Assembly (NCBI GenBank): GCA_903917345.1
Contig: CAIXAE010000010.1
Coordinates: 62,001-126,000, forward strand
From: an uncultured Methylococcaceae bacterium
Lineage (GTDB): Bacteria > Pseudomonadota > Gammaproteobacteria > Methylococcales > Methylomonadaceae
Length of the DNA: 64,000 nucleotides
Direction of reading: 5' to 3'
Shown: in pieces, positions 1-6,482 of the stretch
Numbering within the stretch: the first letter of the stretch is position 1
Layout of the letters: each line of letters opens with the position of its first letter
Notes under the pieces: generated by a model
Seen by the model: the letters and a program-made list of their open reading frames with translations, nothing else
What the model was told of the DNA's origin: nothing
Databases searched by the model: none
Position numbers and translations under genes: made by a program

Positions 1-80
1 GGCAAAGTCACCACCTCTTCTGCCCCCATCGCAGCCAAAGGCAACACCGATAAGCTTAAAATACTTAGTCGCTTAAACAT
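1..80 (-). CDS. Partial secreted protein, N-terminus only
   Basis: Reading leftwards from an ATG at base 80 gives about 26 residues beginning MFKRLSILSLSVLPLAAMGA, a clear Sec signal peptide (basic start, hydrophobic core, small residues before the likely cleavage at GA/EE). The reading frame runs off the window. The ATG lies 6 bases after the stop of the histidine kinase gene, with a TAAGG ribosome-binding site overlapping that stop, so the two are probably co-transcribed. The mature protein is not visible, so no function can be given; an outer-membrane receptor or a periplasmic binding protein would be typical for such a position. Confidence 0.6.
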   Translation of the reverse strand, partial: MFKRLSILSLSVLPLAAMGAEEVVTL

Positions 81-86
81 AGGACC

Positions 87-1532
87 TTAAATTTTCGGAC
101 AGGCATCAGTGTCGCTCTTTTTACATTGATCACAATCAACATCAGGCAGCAGGATTTCAAACAGAGCCCCGCCGTCTTTGGCATTACTCATGAGCAGTTT
201 TCCATGATGTTGCTCAATAATCGATTTAGAAATAGACACCCCTAAACCGAGTCCATCCGGTTTTGTCGTAAAGAAGGGTTCGCCTATATTTTCCAGCACT
301 GTCTCTGAGAAACCAGGACCATTATCTGATACGGCAATCACTATCCACGGTTTAACATGCTGAACAGCAGTATAAATCTTACCGGTCTTTTGCCCGGCCA
401 TAGCCTCTAAGGCATTACGGTAAATATTTAAAAGGACCTGTGACAACTGTGTTTCATCACCTAACACGATTAACGACCCTTTATCCTGACTAAAAACCAA
501 CTCCACATTACGTGACATCGCGTCTTGACGGATAAATTGCGCCGCATCCTTTACTAACTGATCCATAGGTACACAGGACTTTTTTAAAGCCTCAGGTCTA
601 ATAAACCCCCGCACTTTCTCAATGATTAAATTAGCCCGCCGAGTATTACTCATCACTTCATCTAGAATAGCGTTTAACTGTATCGCATCTAATAAGCCTT
701 TATTCACACCTTGCTTAGCCATCTGCGTAAAGGTCATGATAGCAGTTAAGGGTTGATTTAATTCATGCCCTAACGAAGCGGCCATCGCCCCCAAACTGCG
801 CTGCCGATCTAACTGTGCAATCACCAACTGACTTTTATTTATCGCGTCAAATTTATTGATTTCTAATTTTGCCTCTCGAGAAATAACACTGTCCAGAGAC
901 ATCCCTATAAAAGCAAAATTTGCAATTACTGCTGCTATCGCACCGATTGCCCCGGCCTTAAGCGATATTATATTGGCCATAATATCCTCTGGAGAAATTA
1001 GCCCACTCATGAGCTTTATAATATTGCTCGAAATTATTATCACTAATACTAACTGTACAAAAACCAGTAAATACGCATTAGAAAAACGGTATAAACGCGC
1101 AATACGCCAGGCCAGCACACCCAAAATTGCGCAGAAAACCATATTTATAGACAGGCTAAACAGTATACGCAGCTCTCCATCTTCTAATCCCAAGCGAATG
1201 CCTTCAAATAGTGCGATAAAAAGCAGGGCGGATAAGAGCATAAATGAGTAACTCAAGGGCTTGCGCAGGATGTAGAGTAAAGACTGCACTCGCCCTAACG
1301 CCGCAAAATAGATCAATAGAATGGCGACGGGGAAACTAACCCAGTCTGGCACTGTACCGCGTAAGCCCATTAAGAAAAAGCCTAAGCCATACATCAACCC
1401 ACTGGCGCACCAATAAGACACAGAGCGATAGCGCTGCCCTTTAAGCACTACCCACGTCAGTAGTGGTAATATAAAAAATATTACACTGGTTACAAGCAGA
1501 GGCGAAGAAATGATCAACTGAAGATTTATCAT
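87..1532 (-). CDS. Multi-pass membrane sensor histidine kinase
   Basis: Residues 1 to about 220 contain around six or seven hydrophobic segments, so the sensor is membrane-embedded rather than a periplasmic loop domain. A HisKA dimerisation domain follows with the phospho-accepting His256 in LGHELNQP, then a HATPase_c domain with N-box (NIYRNALEAM), G1 (DNGPGF) and G2 (GLGLGVSISK) motifs. The HELNQP box is typical of the HPK4/NtrB-DctB-like class. The last 15 residues carry three cysteines (DCDQCKKSDTDACP), which is unusual. A receiver-only protein lies upstream on the same strand (1897-2268) and is the likely partner. A secreted protein gene starts 6 bases downstream. The signal is unknown. 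Confidence 0.9.
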   Translation of the reverse strand: MINLQLIISSPLLVTSVIFFILPLLTWVVLKGQRYRSVSYWCASGLMYGLGFFLMGLRGTVPDWVSFPVAILLIYFAALGRVQSLLYILRKPLSYSFMLLSALLFIALFEGIRLGLEDGELRILFSLSINMVFCAILGVLAWRIARLYRFSNAYLLVFVQLVLVIIISSNIIKLMSGLISPEDIMANIISLKAGAIGAIAAVIANFAFIGMSLDSVISREAKLEINKFDAINKSQLVIAQLDRQRSLGAMAASLGHELNQPLTAIMTFTQMAKQGVNKGLLDAIQLNAILDEVMSNTRRANLIIEKVRGFIRPEALKKSCVPMDQLVKDAAQFIRQDAMSRNVELVFSQDKGSLIVLGDETQLSQVLLNIYRNALEAMAGQKTGKIYTAVQHVKPWIVIAVSDNGPGFSETVLENIGEPFFTTKPDGLGLGVSISKSIIEQHHGKLLMSNAKDGGALFEILLPDVDCDQCKKSDTDACPKI

Positions 1533-1896
1533 GGTAGCAACGTTAGGATGGCTCTAAAGTCTTAAAAACAGACAGTTGTAGACAGTCCACACCATATATT
1601 CTTTAACTTAATATAGCAAATATCCTAAAGGGCAGTTGATAGCATTAAGGCAGGCGCAGCAAGGGCTAAATACTTAACAAATCCTGAATCAAAAACTCAA
1701 AGATATCTTTTACCAAAGCCACTACATCAACCGGCACGTGCTTTAAATGGGATGACGGTATAAAACCACCATAAAGCCGCATCATATATTGGAGGAATAA
1801 TTGAAATTAACTGAATTTGCCCGCTAAGAAATACGCAAAATAATTCCCGTGAGAGGGAATCTGGGGGTGAGAGATCACTCAATGTTTTTTGGGATA
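1533..1896. other. 364-bp gap between kinase and receiver genes
   Basis: Apart from the 39-codon ORF at 1666-1785, the only structure I see is a short hairpin at 1843-1860 (ATTCCC, six-base loop, GGGAAT) just past the receiver gene's stop. It has no T-run, so it is a weak terminator candidate at best. A gap this long between two-component partners suggests either separate promoters or loss of an intervening piece, for example an output domain of the response regulator. Confidence 0.4.
1666..1785 (-). other. Short ORF (39 aa), possible gene remnant
   Basis: In the gap between the receiver gene and the kinase gene an ATG at 1785 opens a 39-codon frame ending in TAG, product starting MMRLYGGFIPSSHL. 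A weak GGAGG-like stretch is absent in the right position on this strand, and an in-frame stop lies nine codons upstream. The amphipathic C-terminal part (VALVKDIFEFLIQDLL) looks like a real helical protein tail, so this may be the degraded end of an older gene. It is too short to be sure and I recognise no family. Confidence 0.2.
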
Positions 1897-2268
1897 TTAC
1901 GCGTGTTGCGTGTTAAATAAAACGCGTTCTAAATCGTCTAAATCGTAGGGTTTTCTAAACAGATGAGCATTGGTAGGCATCTTACCTAAGGCTTCAAGCT
2001 CTTCATGCCGTAAGGCGGTGACCATAATAATATTTAAATCAGGGTATCTATTTCGTAATTCTTTACCCAGCTCAAGTCCGTTCATGCCCGGCAAATTCAC
2101 ATCTAAAACCACAGCTGTATAGGGACAGATATCACTCTCGCCTTGGGCGTGTAATCTGGCTAATAAGTCTTCCGCAGAAAAATGCACATCCGCGCTAACA
2201 CCCAACATTTTTATCCAAGAACTAATCCCATTTGCTATCCACGTATCATCATCGACTATAGCGATCAT
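1897..2268 (-). CDS. Receiver-only response regulator
   Basis: A single REC domain of 123 residues. The acidic pocket is Asp6-Asp8 (VDDD), the phospho-acceptor is Asp56 (LDVNLPGMNG), the switch Thr is Thr84 (IMVTA) and the conserved Lys is Lys106 (FRKPYD). The FixJ-like RKPYDLDDL end is where a LuxR-type DNA-binding domain would normally follow, but the gene stops at residue 123. It could act as a phosphate shuttle or sink, or as an allosteric partner, for the kinase downstream (87-1532) or for the hybrid kinases at 4-9 kb, or it could be a truncated FixJ-type regulator. Confidence 0.85.
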   Translation of the reverse strand: MIAIVDDDTWIANGISSWIKMLGVSADVHFSAEDLLARLHAQGESDICPYTAVVLDVNLPGMNGLELGKELRNRYPDLNIIMVTALRHEELEALGKMPTNAHLFRKPYDLDDLERVLFNTQHA

Positions 2269-2607
2269 ACTATCAGCTATTGGTTGGTTGGTTGGAATAT
2301 CATCGGTGCGCCACTCAGAAGTATATATTTATTTTATAAGTTTTAAATTATTACCACTTTGGAAAGTACTATATCAAAATTATTCCACAAAAAAAATAAT
2401 TACCAACCCCAAGACAATTAATACCAATTGATATAAAAAGTACCCGTAAAATACATCTTGGTTTCAATTATCACACAACCCTTTGGTCTCTTAGAAGAAT
2501 AAAAATATTACTTTTAATTTTAATTTTAATTTTAATTTTATTAAATGTTTTCTCGATAAATAGACAGCCTAGACTGCCCATTTATCAAAAATACCCCCCT
2601 TAAATAA
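2269..2607. other. AT-rich intergenic region with simple repeats
   Basis: No gene seen in 339 bases. Just upstream of the receiver gene is a TTGG tetranucleotide repeat (about 2280-2295). At about 2512-2541 there are roughly five copies of TTTTAA. Both are simple-sequence tracts that can vary in length by slippage. The rest is AT-rich and presumably holds the promoter of the minus-strand receiver gene; no convincing -35/-10 pair stands out. Confidence 0.5.
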
Positions 2608-3303
2608 CTACGGCCCGACAGTCACTCGTTGTACTGCACTGTGCTCACCATTTGCCTCACCTTTATCAAACCACCGAACACGATATTCTCTAATCTCTGG
2701 GGCTAAAGGATCCAACAAAGGCCGGATATCCAAGTACGGTTTAACCATAGAGATGGCTAAAAATGCCCAAGTCCCATTGTTACGCCGACTATCAATAGAA
2801 ATACCATCATGGCGGTATTTAATATAACTGATGTTGACTTGCTCAATTAACGGGCCCCGTTCTGTCATGACCGTGTACTCAGGGGTTAAATGTTCAGTCG
2901 CATCTACACCGCCAACAATACCTAAATCTAAACCGATGGAATCGGTATAACCTGTGCCGATTTTAATGCGCGCCACCAAATTATATAAACGCGTTAACAC
3001 ACCCGGCTCTGGCGCAGGCGTAGGTGCTGTCATGGGCGCATGAATGGGTAATGTGCAGAGGGGCGTAGCGGGACCAAAACCCATAATGCCTTTAAAAGCG
3101 GTGGCTTCAATAGCGCTTTGTTGAATGGCTGGATACCAGGTTTGCAAGATCCAATTATAGTAATTGACATCCGTGAGGGTTAAAGCCAGTTCAGCCGGGT
3201 TAAGCGCTAAAACAGTGGCGTGTATCTGTACCTTTGTGACGAAGTTGGAAAGCCAAATGACGCGATCGGCTTCGTTTTTTGGGAAATAACTTTGAGTAAT
3301 CAT
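2608..3303 (-). CDS. Hypothetical protein, 231 aa, unknown family
   Basis: I do not recognise this protein. It has no signal peptide or membrane segment. The N-terminal about 80 residues are helical (NEADRVIWLSNFVTKVQIHA), followed by a Pro/Ala-rich linker (APMTAPTPAPEPG), then a probably beta-rich C-terminal half ending in an immunoglobulin/fibronectin-like strand pattern (EYRVRWFDKGEANGEHSAVQ). The plan, a helical N-terminus plus a beta-sandwich-like end, resembles the fibronectin-type protein encoded at 50460-51074, and both genes have a GC-rich repetitive patch just upstream. Reading frame, length and composition support a real gene. Function unknown. Confidence 0.7.
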   Translation of the reverse strand: MITQSYFPKNEADRVIWLSNFVTKVQIHATVLALNPAELALTLTDVNYYNWILQTWYPAIQQSAIEATAFKGIMGFGPATPLCTLPIHAPMTAPTPAPEPGVLTRLYNLVARIKIGTGYTDSIGLDLGIVGGVDATEHLTPEYTVMTERGPLIEQVNISYIKYRHDGISIDSRRNNGTWAFLAISMVKPYLDIRPLLDPLAPEIREYRVRWFDKGEANGEHSAVQRVTVGP

Positions 3304-3384
3304 AATAGATTGACCTGTGTGTTAATGATAATAATTAGATAAGCGAAGATAACTAAGCCTAAATAACAGAAATAAACAGACTAT

Positions 3385-3870
3385 AGCGTTAATCCTGGCA
3401 CTGTCGGCGTCATGACTGGCGTTGTGAGCGGAACCGCTGGCAACGTGGGCGACGACCCTGACACTGTGAGCGCTAGCGCTGAGCATGTCGGTGTAAATAC
3501 GGGTGGTATTGACCCTGTGTTGGCCCTAGCCAGGGAGGGTTATGAGGTGGGAGAAAAGGCCCCCAAGGGGGGTGAAAACTATCTGGCAGTGTGAGTGATA
3601 ACACCCGCACTACCCGCGAGAACATCGACAACGCCAGCGTTTACGCTGACACCAGCAGAGACGTGGCTGACAAAGGCCGTCATGACGCCGGCAGTGTCGG
3701 CAACAACGCTAAGGGTGCTAGGGTTGTCGTTGATACCCAGCGGACGTTTGCCCCTAATGGCGGCGAATACGCGAGATATGTCAGCGATAACGCCCACAAC
3801 CTCTGCGTTATCGCTCGCCATGCCGGTTCAGACGTGGACTCCCTCGGCGAGAACACAGACAACACAAGGG
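3385..3870. repeat. GC-rich, internally inverted patch with ORFs in several frames
   Basis: This stretch is visibly much richer in GC than the AT-rich DNA on both sides and gives open frames on both strands (3412-3594 plus, 3579-3821 minus, 3591-3881 and 3595-3873 plus). The left part, read on the plus strand, contains CACTGTCGGCGTCATGAC; the right part, read on the minus strand, contains CACTGCCGGCGTCATGAC. So two related segments lie head to head around a centre near 3560, where GGCCCCCAAGGGGGG-like sequence occurs. In the matching frames both give Gly/Val/Thr/Ala-rich peptide (TVGVMTGVV, TAGVMTAFV). It looks like a degenerate repeat element rather than a gene. Confidence 0.5.
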
Positions 3871-4091
3871 TAAAGAAATAAAGGCTTGGCGTAAGAATTA
3901 ACTAAGCGGATGAGTGGACTATAGGCTCTTTTTATAATATAGATAGTTATTTGTGAGATACCCCATAAAATATTATGGATTATCGGTATTTTAATGTTAA
4001 CATTTTATCTATAAAATCAGCTAATCTATTGCAATGTAATGCTTTTCTTTAAATAGCATGCTTTTTTGATCCTTTGATAAAATTATAAAAA
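3871..4091. other. AT-rich leader of the first hybrid kinase
   Basis: An abrupt return to AT-rich sequence after the GC-rich patch. No ORF or strong hairpin is seen. It presumably contains the promoter of the hybrid kinase starting at 4092, whose ATG has only a poor ribosome-binding site (AATTATAAAAAATG). Confidence 0.35.
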
Positions 4092-6347
4092 ATGTTTGAA
4101 ATTAACCAAGTCTTTTATTTTGTATACGCCTTTATTGGGCTCGTATTAGGCTTAATCTCATATCTTAGTTTTAAAGACTATCCGAACTACTCCAAATCAG
4201 CTATCTATTGGACAGCTTCAATCTATCTGTTCATGGCTAATAATATGCTTTTGGCCATAGCCCCCACCCTTCAACAGACATTAGCGAACACTTTTTTAGT
4301 AGGCGCAACTATTTCAACTGTTTTTTTATTTAGATCCATTAATCAGTCCATTACTAAAGCACAGTTATGGAGCGCTTTACTCCTATTGCCTTTGTTTTAT
4401 GGTGTCTCTGAGCAATTAAGTCAGCCTGAATATATCAATCGGGTTTTACTCTTGTCATACGTGCTCTTTGTAATTTATGTCTGGCAAATAAAGGAGCTAA
4501 AAATCATTCTGAAAGTAGAGCGCTCCATTTACATGAAGCTTATCTATTTTCTTTCAATTTTGATGTTAAGCCTGCTAATGGCTCGTTTTTATTATCTGTT
4601 TTATACGCCGGAAAAATTTATAGTCAACCTGAATCAAGAACCTAGAGTCATGTTCGTGGGTAGAATAGTGTCATCGCCAGCGTTATTAATGTATTTTATT
4701 TTTTTAGGCTTATATTTTTACGATAAGGTGCGGATACAAGCCATTCAAACTATCGACCTTAAAGAGCAAGAAACGATTTCCGCTTTGGCATTAGCACAAG
4801 CCAAAAGTGATTTTTTGGCCAATATGTCGCATGAGATTCGTACGCCAATGAATGCGATATTAGGTTTTTCTGAATTGGCATTGACTAAGCCAATGCCAGA
4901 GCAAGCCCATGAATATTTTGTCAAAATCAATCAAGCCTCTAGCCATTTGTTAGTCATATTGAATGACATTTTAGAACTCTCTAAACTTGAATCCAGTGTA
5001 GTCTCACTGCATCTTAAAACATTTGATCCGCACGCTCTGCAGAAAAACTTAGTGTCATTGTTTACGGAGATTAATGCGGCTAAACAGAATACGTTTACGA
5101 TAACCATCGCCCCCGATGTGCCCGCTTATTTGCTGGGTGATTCAGTCAGAATAGAACAAATACTGATCAATCTATTGGGTAATGCCAGTAAGTTTACTCA
5201 GCAAGGTGAAGTGAGTCTGCATATCAGTTTGCAGCAGTTAGACGCTCAGCAAGCGTTGATACAATTTTGTGTGACCGATACAGGCATCGGTATTTCAGAG
5301 TCAGACACTCAAAGAATTTTAGCGCCCTTTACCCAAGTAGATGAAACCATAGGCCGGCGCTTTTGCGGGACGGGGTTAGGCTTAACGATTTGTCAGCGCT
5401 TATTGGCCTTGATGGACAGCGAATTAAATATTACCTCCACCCTGCATGTTGGCAGTCAGTTTTGTTTTAAGTTGCGTTTAGACATAAGTGATGCATCTGC
5501 ACTCACGCTGGATGACAAAGAACGGGGTACGGACCTCATTAATTCTGCAGATCTCAAAACCGTCTCAGGGCTGCATATTTTGATTGTAGAAGATAATGTT
5601 TTTAATCAGGATTTGATTCAAGAGTTTCTGGATTTCGCGGCGATTACCTACCGAGTTGCTAATAATGGAACTGAGGCATTGGCCGCCTTGGCTCAAGAGG
5701 ACTTTGATCTGGTATTAATGGATATTCAAATGCCGGTGATGGATGGTTATACGGCAACGCGGGAGATTAAGCGCCAACCCCGCTATGCTAAGCTACCTAT
5801 TATTGCCTTGTCTGCCGGTGTGACCCAAGAGGAGCAAGAAAACTGTTTGGCGGCTGGCATGATTGATTTTATCGAGAAACCGATTGTTTCTGCCAAGCTG
5901 ATATCAATCATTTGCAACCATGTTGGACCTAAAGAATCCAGCAGAAAGCCAAAAGATCCCATGCAAGAACCTAGCGACAGTCTAATTGAATCCACTGATC
6001 CTGCATCTGTTTTGGACTTAAGCTATCTAAAGAAAATGGTCGGCACCGACCCCGCTAAATTAATCTATTGGTTAGACTATTTTGTTGAAACTGCCCTAGA
6101 GAATACGACTGAACTTCGCGCCGCTGTACATTCAGGCCATGCCCTAGCCGCGAGTAACGTCGCTCATAAATTAAAGTCATCCGCATACAGTGTGGGGGCA
6201 AAACAATTTGGCAGTTTGTGTGCGGATATAGAACAAGCCGGTAAAGCAGACGATTTGGCCGAGCTGAACACCCTCTTAACACAGCTGGATATTGAATGGA
6301 CAGCCGTTACCCAAATCGTACAACTGACTAAGCATAATTTACTATAA
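4092..6347 (+). CDS. Hybrid histidine kinase with REC and Hpt domains
   Basis: 751 residues. About seven transmembrane segments occupy residues 5-215. HisKA follows with His247 (ANMSHEIRTPMN), then HATPase_c (GTGLGLTICQRLL). A receiver domain has acceptor Asp544 (LVLMDIQMPVMDG), and a C-terminal Hpt domain has His692 (AHKLKSSAYSVGA). One protein thus carries the His-Asp-His part of a phosphorelay and needs an external response regulator. The G2-adjacent motif reads RRFCGTGLGL, with Cys where the downstream paralogue has Gly. HisKA to REC is closely similar to the next gene, indicating duplication with exchange of the sensor region. No DNA-binding output is encoded nearby. Confidence 0.93.
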   Translation: MFEINQVFYFVYAFIGLVLGLISYLSFKDYPNYSKSAIYWTASIYLFMANNMLLAIAPTLQQTLANTFLVGATISTVFLFRSINQSITKAQLWSALLLLPLFYGVSEQLSQPEYINRVLLLSYVLFVIYVWQIKELKIILKVERSIYMKLIYFLSILMLSLLMARFYYLFYTPEKFIVNLNQEPRVMFVGRIVSSPALLMYFIFLGLYFYDKVRIQAIQTIDLKEQETISALALAQAKSDFLANMSHEIRTPMNAILGFSELALTKPMPEQAHEYFVKINQASSHLLVILNDILELSKLESSVVSLHLKTFDPHALQKNLVSLFTEINAAKQNTFTITIAPDVPAYLLGDSVRIEQILINLLGNASKFTQQGEVSLHISLQQLDAQQALIQFCVTDTGIGISESDTQRILAPFTQVDETIGRRFCGTGLGLTICQRLLALMDSELNITSTLHVGSQFCFKLRLDISDASALTLDDKERGTDLINSADLKTVSGLHILIVEDNVFNQDLIQEFLDFAAITYRVANNGTEALAALAQEDFDLVLMDIQMPVMDGYTATREIKRQPRYAKLPIIALSAGVTQEEQENCLAAGMIDFIEKPIVSAKLISIICNHVGPKESSRKPKDPMQEPSDSLIESTDPASVLDLSYLKKMVGTDPAKLIYWLDYFVETALENTTELRAAVHSGHALAASNVAHKLKSSAYSVGAKQFGSLCADIEQAGKADDLAELNTLLTQLDIEWTAVTQIVQLTKHNLL

Positions 6348-6375
6348 CCCTTATTTATTTGTTATTAGGGTTATA
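6343..6375 (+). terminator. Hairpin at the end of the first hybrid kinase
   Basis: A perfect 9-bp inverted repeat TATAACCCT / AGGGTTATA with a 15-base AT-rich loop starts inside the stop codon of the preceding gene. It lacks a following T-run, so it may be a weak terminator or a 3'-end stabilising structure separating the two kinase genes. Confidence 0.4.
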
Positions 6376-6482
6376 CCTGTCCTTTAGTCGGATTGTATCG
6401 AAGGATAATCTAAGGTAGTATCCGCGATTAATTTAGATAGTTTGCTATAAATACCCAGTGCTGTGGTTATTTATAGCGGCCA

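Noticed and set aside
3412-3881. Four overlapping ORFs in the GC-rich patch
   Set aside because: They overlap on both strands, lack ribosome-binding sites and are typical by-products of GC-rich repetitive DNA.
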